Position numbers and translations under genes: made by a program
Notes under the pieces: model-generated
Seen by the model: the letters and a program-made list of their open reading frames with translations, nothing else
The model's database searches: none
Told to the model about the DNA's origin: nothing
NCBI RefSeq assembly: GCF_900169145.1
Contig: NZ_FXZD01000001.1
Span: 523,208-587,207 of the forward strand
Direction of reading: 5' to 3'
Origin: Brevibacterium antiquum CNRZ 918
GTDB lineage: Bacteria > Actinomycetota > Actinomycetes > Actinomycetales > Brevibacteriaceae
DNA length: 64,000 nt
In this document: positions 55,863 through 63,874 of the stretch, one piece after another
How positions within the stretch are numbered: position 1 is the first letter of the stretch
How the letters are laid out: every line of letters begins with the position of its first letter

Positions 55863-57233
55863 TCACTTCTCGTCGTCGCCTTCGGCCACGACGGTCTCGT
55901 CTGAGTCCTCAGCCGTCTCGTCTGAGTCCTCGGCGCCCTCTGGTGCCTCTTCCTCAGGAGGAGTGGTGAACTCTTCCATGTCGACGACGTTGCCTTCGGT
56001 GTCCTTGACGACGGCACCGGCGAGGGCGGCGGCCAGGGCCTTGCGACGCGAGACCTCTCCGACCAGTGCGTTGACCTGCCCGGAGCTGTCGAGCATCTGC
56101 GCGAACTCGTTCGGGTTCATGCCGTACTGCTGTGAAGCGGAGATGAGGTATTCGATGAGCTCGGGCTGTGTCACCTCGACCTCTTCGGCCTCGGCGATCG
56201 CGTCGAGGATGAACTGAGTGCGCAGGTTGCGCTCGGTCTCCTCGGTGACCTCCTTGCGGTGCTCATCGTCGTCCACACGGCTCTCGGACTCGAGGTGGCG
56301 CTCGACCTCGTCGGTGACGACCTTCTCGGGAACCGGCACGTTGAGGGTCTCGATGAGAGATTCGAGGACCTTGTCGCGTGCCTGAGCACCCTGGTCGGTC
56401 TCCTTCTGCTTGGCAGCCTGCTCACGCAGGTCCGTGCGCAGCTCGTCGATCGTGTCGAACTCGCTGGCCAGCTGAGCGAAATCATCGTCAGCCTCCGGCA
56501 GTTCGCGAACCTTGACCGCGCTGAGCGTGATGGAGACTGTACCGGTCTCGCCGGCGTGCTCTCCACCAGCAAAGGTGGTCTCGAAGGTCGTGGTCTCGTC
56601 TGCCGACAGTCCGTCGAGTGCTTCGTCCATGCCATCGAGCATGGTTCCGGCACCGACCTGGTAGGAGATGTCGGAGGCGGTGTCGATCTCTTCGCCGTCG
56701 ATGGTGGCGACGAGGTCGAGGGTCACGAAGTCGTCCTTGGCTGCTGGACGGTCAACGGAGCTCAGGGTCCCGAAACGGGTACGCAGCTGCTCGAGTTCGG
56801 CATCGACGTCGTCATCGGTGACCTCGATCGGGTCGACCTCGACGCTGATGGTGTCGTAGGCAGGCAGTTCGATCGCCGGGCGAACGTCAACCTCGACCGT
56901 GAAGGTCAGGTCGCCGTCTTCGGTGCCGTCGAGGCCGGGGACCTCTGAGATCTCAACCTCGGGCTGGCCCAGCGGCTTGAGATCGTTCTCTTCGACGGCT
57001 TCGCGGTAGAACCCGTCAAGACCGTTGTTGACGGCCTCCTGGATCACTGCAGGTCGACCAACGCGCTGATCGATGATTCGAGCAGGGACCTTGCCCTGGC
57101 GGAAGCCGGGGATGGTCACCTGGCCACCGATGGTCTTGTATGCCTCGTCGATGCTCGGCTTGAGTTCGGCGTATGGGACATCCACGCTGATCTTGACCCG
57201 CGTGGGGTCGAGTTGCTCGACGGAGCTCTTCAC
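55863..57233 (-). CDS. tig: Trigger factor
   Basis: Trigger factor is the ribosome-bound chaperone and prolyl isomerase. The 456-aa protein has the ribosome-binding GFRQGKVPARIID (family GFRxGKxP), the FKBP-type domain (residues about 160-245, with FVTLDLVATIDGEE) and a helical C-terminus with an acidic tail. The start is GTG 57233, seven bases after AAAGG, rather than the ATG five codons earlier. Confidence 0.95.
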   Translation of the reverse strand: MKSSVEQLDPTRVKISVDVPYAELKPSIDEAYKTIGGQVTIPGFRQGKVPARIIDQRVGRPAVIQEAVNNGLDGFYREAVEENDLKPLGQPEVEISEVPGLDGTEDGDLTFTVEVDVRPAIELPAYDTISVEVDPIEVTDDDVDAELEQLRTRFGTLSSVDRPAAKDDFVTLDLVATIDGEEIDTASDISYQVGAGTMLDGMDEALDGLSADETTTFETTFAGGEHAGETGTVSITLSAVKVRELPEADDDFAQLASEFDTIDELRTDLREQAAKQKETDQGAQARDKVLESLIETLNVPVPEKVVTDEVERHLESESRVDDDEHRKEVTEETERNLRTQFILDAIAEAEEVEVTQPELIEYLISASQQYGMNPNEFAQMLDSSGQVNALVGEVSRRKALAAALAGAVVKDTEGNVVDMEEFTTPPEEEAPEGAEDSDETAEDSDETVVAEGDDEK

Positions 57234-57493
57234 AGTGCGACCTTTCAATTTCGACAGTCATGCATATTCGGTCTTCTGGTGACCGGGAGGGAGCGAAAGT
57301 CCACGATGAGATCGCGCACGTCCGCAAGACGCAGTCACCCATATTACGCGAAACCTGGGAGAAAACACGAAACAGGCGGGCCACTGCCGGGCATGAGTTC
57401 GCGAGGAGCGCAATCCGCACCGACGGCGGCGGACCGCCGGACCCGTGCCTGCGCCACCGGGTCGGGCACACGCACTTCCACCGAAGGTCAGGA

Positions 57494-58861
57494 TCACCGG
57501 GGATGGAGCTCGTCAAGGCCGATGATGACATTGGATGCCGTCCACGACAGAGGAGCCACCGACAGCGCAGCACCTTCTGCGCTCACCTTCTCAGGAAAGG
57601 AACCGGCCTGAGTGCGGTACTCACCCAACCAGTCGAGAATCCCTTCGGCCTGCACTCGGGCCCCTATACGGGCGAACCCGAGGCCCATGAGAGACGTTGA
57701 CGGTGTCCAGCTCGTCTGGTCGAAGATCCACCCGTGGCCGGGTTTGATCCCACCAGCAGGTTGGCTCAGCCTGTCCCACACATGGTCAAGCGTCGATGCA
57801 TCCAATCCCAGACCCGCACCCGCTGCCGGCAGGTAGGCCACCGCCGAATCGAGTCCCCCCGAGGTTGGGTAGCGCTGCAGTCCGTTGGCGATGAATGTGC
57901 GAGCAAACGTCGCCTCGTACGCCGCGCAGCTGTCGCCGAGAGCCTCGACTCCCCCATCGATGTGTGCCCACAGCCCATCGGTGTGCTCGGCGAGATCGAC
58001 CAGCGCCTGCAGACCCAGCAGAGTGGGACCGGCCGTGCCCAGAGTGACTTGGGATTCGCTGACTTCCCAGTAGTCAGAGGACACCGGTGGCAGCGCGGTG
58101 CCGCGTTCGGTCCGGTGGAACAGACGCGCGGAGGACCGTCGCAGCATCGGGGCCATGGCCTCGAGGTCCACGGTGCCTCCGGCAGCGCCTTCAGCGCGGG
58201 TCGACGAGGCATGAACCTCACTCACGCCCCAGAGAAGGAGACCCAGCGCATCGAATTGGGAGGGGCGCGCGTCCGGGGCCTCCCCCGAATCGGGAGTGAA
58301 ACGCGCGGCGAACGATCCATCGGATGACTGCAGAGATTGCAGATGGAGGAGATGATTCCATGCCAGATCGATCAGGCCGACTCGGGCCAGCGCGACAGCG
58401 GCGAAGGCCGCGTCCCGTGGCCAGATATAGCGCCAAGGTTGGGCCCAGCTGGCCACTGTCGCAGGCAATGAGTCGGTGAGAACCCAGAGATCGAGCAGCG
58501 CCGAGGTGGCAAGATCGCGACGTTGTTCGGGCAGCCGCGATAGCCACGACGAGCACCGATCGAGGAATTCCCTCTGCCGCTGCTTCGGCCCCGGATCCTC
58601 GATTCCGGGCATGACACGGGAATCTGGCTGCAGTTCCAGTCCCGCTTCTGCCCCAACACCCTCCCGAGTGGTCCCCGATGTGAAGGCGACCGTGACCGAG
58701 CGAAGATGATCATTCCGGCCCACCTCGGCGAGGATGTCGGTTCCCGACGATGTCACGAAGCCGGCACCGAGCACGCCTGCACCGCTCAGGGCACCGGTGA
58801 GGAGCTGACGGCGACTCGGCCGGGACCGGAACGGTCGACGGCGCTGGGGATCGGATGTCAT
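57494..58861 (-). CDS. Tat-exported GH15-like (glucoamylase-type) protein
   Basis: The 455-aa protein from ATG 58861 begins with a twin-arginine signal (RPSRRQLLTGALSGAGVLGAGF). An alpha/alpha-barrel domain follows with GH15-like marks: WRYIWPRDAAFAAVALARVG, the candidate acid in SSDYWEVSESQVTLGTAG, GHGWIFDQTSWTPSTSLM, and the candidate base in GSFPEKVSAEGAALSVAPLSWTASNVI. The natural substrate is not known; glucan or glycoside hydrolysis outside the cell is an inference. The N-terminal beta domain of typical bacterial GH15 enzymes seems reduced. The next gene upstream lies beyond the tRNA-like fragment. Confidence 0.82.
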   Translation of the reverse strand: MTSDPQRRRPFRSRPSRRQLLTGALSGAGVLGAGFVTSSGTDILAEVGRNDHLRSVTVAFTSGTTREGVGAEAGLELQPDSRVMPGIEDPGPKQRQREFLDRCSSWLSRLPEQRRDLATSALLDLWVLTDSLPATVASWAQPWRYIWPRDAAFAAVALARVGLIDLAWNHLLHLQSLQSSDGSFAARFTPDSGEAPDARPSQFDALGLLLWGVSEVHASSTRAEGAAGGTVDLEAMAPMLRRSSARLFHRTERGTALPPVSSDYWEVSESQVTLGTAGPTLLGLQALVDLAEHTDGLWAHIDGGVEALGDSCAAYEATFARTFIANGLQRYPTSGGLDSAVAYLPAAGAGLGLDASTLDHVWDRLSQPAGGIKPGHGWIFDQTSWTPSTSLMGLGFARIGARVQAEGILDWLGEYRTQAGSFPEKVSAEGAALSVAPLSWTASNVIIGLDELHPR

Positions 58862-59072
58862 GTGGAAACGGACTTTCTGACGTGGGCTGCCTTCGGCTGT
58901 GAATGGAGCCGCCTCGGTCATCCGGCGTGGTGTCATGCAATGTCGTTCGGGCAGAGAGCCTGCGTGGGAACCCGGGCGCACACTTCCGGATCCTCCCGAA
59001 TTCTACCTCTGTCCGAATGCACGGCACCATGGCAGGAATCGCACCGGGAGGAATGAGCGCAGAACCAAAAAA

Positions 59073-59100
59073 ACCGGCCGGACCATATGGTCCGGCCGGT
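59073..59100 (-). terminator. Strong intrinsic terminator downstream of the tRNA/tmRNA-like 3' fragment
   Basis: A perfect 28-bp palindrome (ACCGGCCGGACCAT and its complement) is followed on the minus strand by seven T residues, the most canonical terminator in the window. On that strand it lies six bases after the tRNA-like 3' end, as expected for a structural RNA gene. Confidence 0.9.
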
Positions 59101-59106
59101 AAGCGG

Positions 59107-59131
59107 AGGGGATGACGGGAATCGAACCCGC
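59107..59131 (-). other. tRNA/tmRNA 3'-end fragment, putative attachment site
   Basis: Minus-strand bases form a T arm (GCGGG-TTCGATT-CCCGT) followed by CATCCCC, the 3' half of an acceptor stem. No D arm, anticodon arm or 5' acceptor half is found on the upstream side. CATCCCC would pair with GGGGATG, the usual 5' end of tmRNA, so a tmRNA origin is favoured. A 3' end left beside its own terminator is what insertion of an integrative element leaves. The rest of 58862-59338 shows only this, the terminator, and a palindrome at 59222-59240 (TGGCCGCAT-g-ATGCGGCCA). Confidence 0.55.
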
Positions 59132-59338
59132 TTGAAGCCTCTTTTGGCACCATATCGTTCGCTGGATTCTAGGGGTTTAACGATGTTGATGGGTTTGGAA
59201 TAGCAGTTCGTTCAGCTCCATTGGCCGCATGATGCGGCCACCGTGCGGCACCCCCTTCGGGAGGGTCCCGAGTGAAGATTTTCAAAGAATTTGCGAACTT
59301 CTACGAACATGAGCCGAACTGCCGCACGTAGAGAGGGT

Positions 59339-59785
59339 ATGAGCAATAGATCGCACACTTCAGTAGATGCACCCTCACTTGAGCCCACCCACTCTCCCCT
59401 GGCCGTCATGCATACCCAAGGGCAGGACATTTACGTTCCCAATGGAATGCCGTGTGTCTATACTCCCGAGCAGGCCGCGGCAATCTTGCAGTGCGGTGTT
59501 CACTTTCTTCGCGACGGAACTCGCAATGGTGAACTGCCGCATTTGCGCATCAATCGATCTGCCGTCCGATTCACCTCCGATGACATCAAAGAGATCATGT
59601 CGATGTTTGCTGTCAAGCCGATGCCACAGGACGAACCGGAGCAGACAACTCCAGAGACGATGGCCATCCCTGAAACGTATGAAGACGAAGACCTTTCCGA
59701 ATACCCAGGTGGAAGTCTCAAAACCAGGCGGCGGATGAAGAAGCTCATCGACGAACGCAACGCTGAGCTCGCCGCTAAGAAATAG
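59339..59785 (+). CDS. Excisionase/MerR-like helix-turn-helix protein
   Basis: The 148-aa protein has a winged-helix DNA-binding segment at about residues 45-90 (YTPEQAAAILQCGVHFLRDGTRNGELPHLRINRSAVRFTSDDIKEIM), the HTH_17/excisionase form. The rest is an acidic tail ending in a charged helix (RRRMKKLIDERNAELAAKK). ATG 59339 follows GAGAGGG; ATG 59309 and 59291 are also in frame. Base composition is lower in GC than the genes before it. It is the first gene past the putative att site, so a role in excision or plasmid-like control is possible, but no integrase is in view. Confidence 0.65.
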   Translation: MSNRSHTSVDAPSLEPTHSPLAVMHTQGQDIYVPNGMPCVYTPEQAAAILQCGVHFLRDGTRNGELPHLRINRSAVRFTSDDIKEIMSMFAVKPMPQDEPEQTTPETMAIPETYEDEDLSEYPGGSLKTRRRMKKLIDERNAELAAKK

Positions 59786-59793
59786 ACGAACCC

Positions 59794-59845
59794 ACAACAA
59801 AGGGCCTCGACACTGAAACAAGTCAGTGTCGAGGCCCTTTGTTGT
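59794..59845 (+). terminator. Perfect 22-bp hairpin terminator after the HTH gene
   Basis: ACAACAAAGGGCCTCGACACTG (59794-59815) and 59824-59845 are exact complements with an 8-nt loop; the arm ends in CCCTTTGTTGT. It works for both strands. Confidence 0.88.
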
Positions 59846-59929
59846 AGATGGGAGAAGAACTCTACGGGCGTATGCCTAAAGCTTCTCGGGCCACGCGCGC
59901 AACGTGTTCGACCCGGCCATCAATTAAGC

Positions 59930-60051
59930 TGCCGCCTGGTTATTCGATCGGCTGACCGCATCCATCGCAGGTCGAACCATCTGACCCGGTGACGAAGCTG
60001 GGATGGATGCGATCACGGCTGCCGGGATTTCGCTCATGACTCCTTCTCATG
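59930..60051 (-). other. Two overlapping short frames after the NCS1 gene, possible small protein or remnant
   Basis: From ATG 60038, with GAAGGAG upstream, one frame encodes 37 residues starting MSEIPAAVIASIP. Another frame ends with HPSFVTGSDGSTCDGCGQPIE, which looks like a small zinc-ribbon protein, then a stop. After that stop the same frame continues IDGRVEHVARVAREALGIRP before another stop (to 59870), protein-like but without a start. At most one is real. The region 59846-60091 may hold the remains of a gene. Confidence 0.3.
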
Positions 60052-60091
60052 ACAGTAGTCGGCATACCGGCCAGCTTGGCTCATATAGTGG

Positions 60092-61543
60092 TCAGTGCGA
60101 GTCGTCGAGGCCGAATTCTTCCGCACTGCGTTTGATCGCTTGTTCTTCCTCCTGCTTCGAAGACTGGCCACGACTGAGAACGAAGTAAATTAGACCCGAT
60201 ACCAGCAGTCCAACGGCGAACGACATATCTGCACCATCGATTCGAGCGGCAATAGGGCCGGTAAAGAACGAGAGCGAAAAGAACGGGATCATTGCAATGA
60301 AGCCAGCCGCGTAAGCTGTGAGCCCCTTCCATGCCCAGCGCCCGTAGATACCGTCACCGTGCACGATATCCAAGAGTGCATATCGACCACGGCGAACCAG
60401 GTAGAAGTCAACAAGGTTGACGGCTGTCCAGGGGATGAGGAAGTACAGCATGAGCCCAACGAAGCTGTTGAAGCTGTCAAGATAGTCATCGGGAATTGCG
60501 AGAGCAATCACGAGGGTGACGATACCGACAAGGATCAACGACACGACTCTCAACCGTACCGTCGGCTTCATCGGTTTGAACCCATCGATTGCGCTTGCTC
60601 CGGTGAGCATCGCGCCATACGCATTGACCCCCATGATTGAGACCAACGCGACTGACGAGACGAGTACTGCAATCGTTCCGAAGCCAGGGAAGATCATGTC
60701 TCCGACGTCGCGGAGGGTGGAGATCGGATCGGCGTTCGGAATATAGGTCGCCAGCAATGCCCCGAGAGACATCAACCACACCGCCGACAAACCTGCACCA
60801 GCGTAGACGGAGCCGATCAGTTTCGGCGCCGATGACTTCGGTGGCAAGTACCGGGTGTAGTCGGAAACGTAGACGGAATAACTGATGTTGTATCCGGCTG
60901 AGAGTGAGAACTGGACGAGGAACCCAGATGCCGTCCAGCCAGCCGTGTTCACTGCTGCGTCAGCATCGATGGCCGCATTCGGGAAATGGATGAACGCGAA
61001 AACGGTGATCACGACGAACACCGCCATGAGGATATAGGTCATCCAGCGCTGAATCAGATGAAGCAGATCGTGGCCGATCACGGCGATGAGGATCGATACG
61101 GCAATGATGACCGGGTACCAGAACCAAGTTGCCTCGGGGAAAATTCCGATTCCCTGGGTGACGAGAATTGTGTCGAAGACGAGGAATCCGACGTAGACGA
61201 AGACTGTCGCAATGAACGGCAGCAGCACTCCGCGGCTGCCAAATTGTGCGCGGGATTGGATCATCTGCGCCAGTCCCATCGTCGGCCCTTGGTTGGCATG
61301 GAACGCCATGAAGAAGGTTCCGAATCCGACCCCGAGCACGATCGCCAGGATGGAGAATCCCAGACTCAGCCCCATTGTGGGGCCAGTGAAGCCCACCACA
61401 AGAGTTGTCAAGACGAAGTTGCCGGCGAACCAGAACGGGCCTTGGTGCCAGACTTTTCCGTGGCGTTCTGCCAGGGGCACTACGTCGATCGATCTTGACT
61501 CAATCATCGAGTCGGGGTTGTCCGGGGATAGTTGTGATGACAT
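60092..61543 (-). CDS. NCS1-family nucleobase/hydantoin/allantoin-type permease
   Basis: The 483-aa protein has twelve helices. NCS1 marks include WFAGNFVLTTLVVGFTGPTMGLSLGFSILAIVLG, LAQMIQSRAQFGSRG, SAGYNISYSVYVSDYTRYLP and FLIPWTAVNLVDFYLVRRG. The family imports purines, cytosine, allantoin, hydantoins or related compounds with H+ or Na+. It starts at ATG 61543 after CAGGAG and follows a carbon-nitrogen hydrolase by 25 bases, so the pair probably imports and cleaves one amide or ureide substrate. Confidence 0.9.
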   Translation of the reverse strand: MSSQLSPDNPDSMIESRSIDVVPLAERHGKVWHQGPFWFAGNFVLTTLVVGFTGPTMGLSLGFSILAIVLGVGFGTFFMAFHANQGPTMGLAQMIQSRAQFGSRGVLLPFIATVFVYVGFLVFDTILVTQGIGIFPEATWFWYPVIIAVSILIAVIGHDLLHLIQRWMTYILMAVFVVITVFAFIHFPNAAIDADAAVNTAGWTASGFLVQFSLSAGYNISYSVYVSDYTRYLPPKSSAPKLIGSVYAGAGLSAVWLMSLGALLATYIPNADPISTLRDVGDMIFPGFGTIAVLVSSVALVSIMGVNAYGAMLTGASAIDGFKPMKPTVRLRVVSLILVGIVTLVIALAIPDDYLDSFNSFVGLMLYFLIPWTAVNLVDFYLVRRGRYALLDIVHGDGIYGRWAWKGLTAYAAGFIAMIPFFSLSFFTGPIAARIDGADMSFAVGLLVSGLIYFVLSRGQSSKQEEEQAIKRSAEEFGLDDSH

Positions 61544-61568
61544 CGTCGTCTCCTGTCGGCAGCGCGGT

Positions 61569-62444
61569 TCAGCGCTGGATTTGTTGGTTGTCTTTGCGAA
61601 GAGCTGCTTGGGTTAAATAGTCTGCAGGTGCGAAGTAAAGATCGGTCCGGCGATCAGCAAGGACATCGCTGAAGCAGGACAGCTTCTTGCTACGACTCTC
61701 GCTCAGATCGATGTCCGCAATTACGATCTGATTCAGGTTCTGGTCGAGATTGGCCATATCGATCGGCCATCCGTTCGCATCCACGATTACTGATGCAGAC
61801 GTCCAGTCAATGCCGCGCTCAGCACCCGCGCGGTCGCACGCAGCGATGGCTACACGGTTCATTGAGGCCTGCGCCTGGGTCCGCACAACCTCACCCGGCC
61901 TCTCATTCGTGGGCCGCGGTACCCTCGGCCAGTTGACTGGAGCGCAGATCAGTTCCGCCCCGCCTAGTGCTGGAATTCGAATCCACTCTGGGAATTCAAG
62001 GTCGTAGCAGATGACGACGGCGATTCGACCGTGTTCCGTATCGATAACCGGGGGCGCGCCATCACCGGGGGTGAAGATAGTTCTCTCGGCGTCCCAGAGG
62101 TGGGCCTTGCGGTAGATTACCGGGTCCTGCCCCGGTACGAGCACGGCTGCACTGTTGTAGGGCCTTTCATGTTCGTTTGTCTCGCAGAAGCCAGCCACGA
62201 TGACTGCGTTGCGCTCGTCGGCCGCCTGTTTCCAGCTGGACACGGCGTATCCGTCAATCTGTTCCGATGCCGCCTGAGCCTCGCCTGAATTGCTAAATGC
62301 GTAGCCGGAGCTGGTCAGTTCCGGAAACACGACGATTCGAGCACCCTCATCGACGGCCTTATGGAAATGGTCTATGCTCTCGTCCACATTCGAACGAACC
62401 CGGCCTAGGTGTGGGGCGAATTGGCAGCATGCAATCTTCGTCAT
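61569..62444 (-). CDS. Carbon-nitrogen hydrolase (nitrilase superfamily amidase)
   Basis: The 291-aa enzyme has the full Glu-Lys-Cys triad: Glu in VVFPELTSSGYAF, Lys in YRKAHLWDAE and Cys in VVICYDLEFPEW. It resembles amidases and carbamoylases rather than true nitrilases. The exact substrate is unknown; with an NCS1 importer next to it, a carbamoyl or cyclic-amide nitrogen source is plausible. The Lrp-type gene is divergent, 168 bp away. Confidence 0.88.
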   Translation of the reverse strand: MTKIACCQFAPHLGRVRSNVDESIDHFHKAVDEGARIVVFPELTSSGYAFSNSGEAQAASEQIDGYAVSSWKQAADERNAVIVAGFCETNEHERPYNSAAVLVPGQDPVIYRKAHLWDAERTIFTPGDGAPPVIDTEHGRIAVVICYDLEFPEWIRIPALGGAELICAPVNWPRVPRPTNERPGEVVRTQAQASMNRVAIAACDRAGAERGIDWTSASVIVDANGWPIDMANLDQNLNQIVIADIDLSESRSKKLSCFSDVLADRRTDLYFAPADYLTQAALRKDNQQIQR

Positions 62445-62549
62445 GCCAGCGATCGTAGTGTCCAGGACTACACTAAACTACCCGTTCACGAGCTTTGCTC
62501 ATCTGATCATGCATGAATGTATGCTGAAATGAACATTTGGGTACTTAAC

Positions 62550-62569
62550 ATCGATCAGAGTCGATCGAT
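62550..62569. promoter_or_regulatory. Dyad in the amidase/Lrp divergent region, operator candidate
   Basis: ATCGATC-AGAGTC-GATCGAT has 7-bp perfect arms. A second, weaker symmetry, TAGTGT...ACACTA, lies near 62453-62472 before the amidase start. The A/T-rich spacer fits Lrp-family targets. Confidence 0.4.
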
Positions 62570-62612
62570 TGTGCAAAACTGAAATTCTGGCGACTTCGAC
62601 TTTGAGGGACTT

Positions 62613-63542
62613 ATGGTGACGGAAAGCGTTTTTGCGAACTCACGCCAGATGGTGCTTCAGGCACTGCGTGATGATGGGCGAGCGAGCTTTGCCCAAATTG
62701 CCAAGAAGATCGGACTTGCGCGGCACCAAGTGGCGGCGATTGTTCAGGCAGCGGTCGCCGAAGACGTACTTCGCCTGACAGTATCGATTAGCCCGGACCT
62801 CCTGGGTCTTGAACGGTTCGCATATTTGCAGATCGCTGTCTCTGGCCCCGTACAGCCTGTTCGGGACGCACTCGTGTCGATGACGGAGTCAACATTTGTC
62901 GCCGACATCGCCGGTCACTATTCGATCGACGCTGAGGTGAGAGTGGGTCCAGATCCTCACCTACGACGAACCCTCGACGCCATTCTGCAACTGCCAGGCG
63001 TCAGCGACATCCGCACCACACTCTATGAATCTATTGAAATCAATCGATTCTCCCCGTTCCACACAGCCAAAGCCCCGCTGACGCTCGACGAGGCCGACCG
63101 GTCCCTCATTATGCATCTGCAAAGGGACGCCCGATCGTCCTATCGAGAGCTCGGCGAGGCGTCGGGTTTGTCGCCGAGCGGCGCGCGACTACGATTCGAA
63201 CGGCTTGTTAGAAGCGGAGCGATCAAGGTCGTCGGCATACCAGTTCGCATCGGACAGCCCGACACTCCCACTTTGGGCCTGGGAATCCGAGCGGGAGTGC
63301 CTGTCAACGAACTGCTGCCAAGGATCAAAGCTCTCGACCCAGAATTTCTCGCCGTCGCCATCGGTGCCTACGATTTCATCGCCACAATATCGGCAGATTC
63401 AGCAAGCGAACTCGTCGAAGTGATGGAGCGTCTTCGCGGCACCGAAGGTTTGGCGGAAGTGGACTGCTGGGCGAATCTGAAGATTGCGAAGGAGCAGTAC
63501 GGCCAGAGCGACAGCCTCTCCGCTGAGGTTAGCCTCGAATAG
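62613..63542 (+). CDS. Tandem-module Lrp/AsnC-type regulator
   Basis: The 309-aa protein contains two Lrp-like units. Unit 1: HTH at about 10-55 (VLQALRDDGRASFAQIAKKIGLARHQV), then an effector domain. Unit 2: HTH at about 157-200 (LIMHLQRDARSSYRELGEASGLSPSGARLRFERLVRSGAI), then a second effector domain to about 295. Such doubled regulators are known in actinobacteria, usually next to the genes they control. The likely targets are the divergent amidase and NCS1 genes. It ends at a TAG directly against the IS3 end, so the last few residues may have been changed by that insertion. Confidence 0.87.
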   Translation: MVTESVFANSRQMVLQALRDDGRASFAQIAKKIGLARHQVAAIVQAAVAEDVLRLTVSISPDLLGLERFAYLQIAVSGPVQPVRDALVSMTESTFVADIAGHYSIDAEVRVGPDPHLRRTLDAILQLPGVSDIRTTLYESIEINRFSPFHTAKAPLTLDEADRSLIMHLQRDARSSYRELGEASGLSPSGARLRFERLVRSGAIKVVGIPVRIGQPDTPTLGLGIRAGVPVNELLPRIKALDPEFLAVAIGAYDFIATISADSASELVEVMERLRGTEGLAEVDCWANLKIAKEQYGQSDSLSAEVSLE

Positions 63543-63874
63543 TGGACACCCAAGGTAGCGGGATTTCAGGTCCTGCTGGAAGGATGTTCAACATGTCAGA
63601 TTCGAAGCGGCAACGCCGTTCTTATACGCCGGAGTACCGCATCGAGGCCGCGAACCTCGTCATCAGCACGGGCCGATCGATCGCGGCGGTAGCGAAGGAT
63701 CTCGGAGTCGGCGAGCAGACCCTGGGCACTTGGGTCAAGGCCGAGAAAGACCGCCTCCGCGGCGAAGGCGAGTCAACCGGGCCTCTGGGAGAGGACGAAC
63801 GTGCTGAACTGGCACGGTTGAAACGGGAGAATTTCGAGCTTAAACAAGATAACGAGTTCCTGGGAAAAGCGGCC
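63543..63874 (+). mobile_element. IS3-family element, left part, interrupted
   Basis: The left end begins near TGGACACCC at 63543, beside the stop codon of the Lrp gene. It carries orfA, which is cut off near 63874 where a second element begins. orfB (DDE transposase) is not in the window. Confidence 0.6.
63593..63874 (+). pseudogene. IS3-type transposase OrfA, truncated
   Basis: From ATG 63593 (GGAAGG eight bases upstream) the frame reads KRQRRSYTPEYRIEAANLV, an HTH (IAAVAKDLGVGEQTLGTWVKAEK), then the leucine-zipper-like ELARLKRENFELKQDNEFLGKAA. In intact elements the protein ends soon after this. Here the frame enters foreign sequence after GKAA. It has no partner orfB in view. Confidence 0.75.

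Noticed and set aside
59107..59480. A complete tmRNA gene on the minus strand
   Set aside because: The 3' end fits, but no tag-peptide frame ending in an ALAA-type sequence and no GGGGATG 5' end is found upstream; an HTH gene occupies that space.
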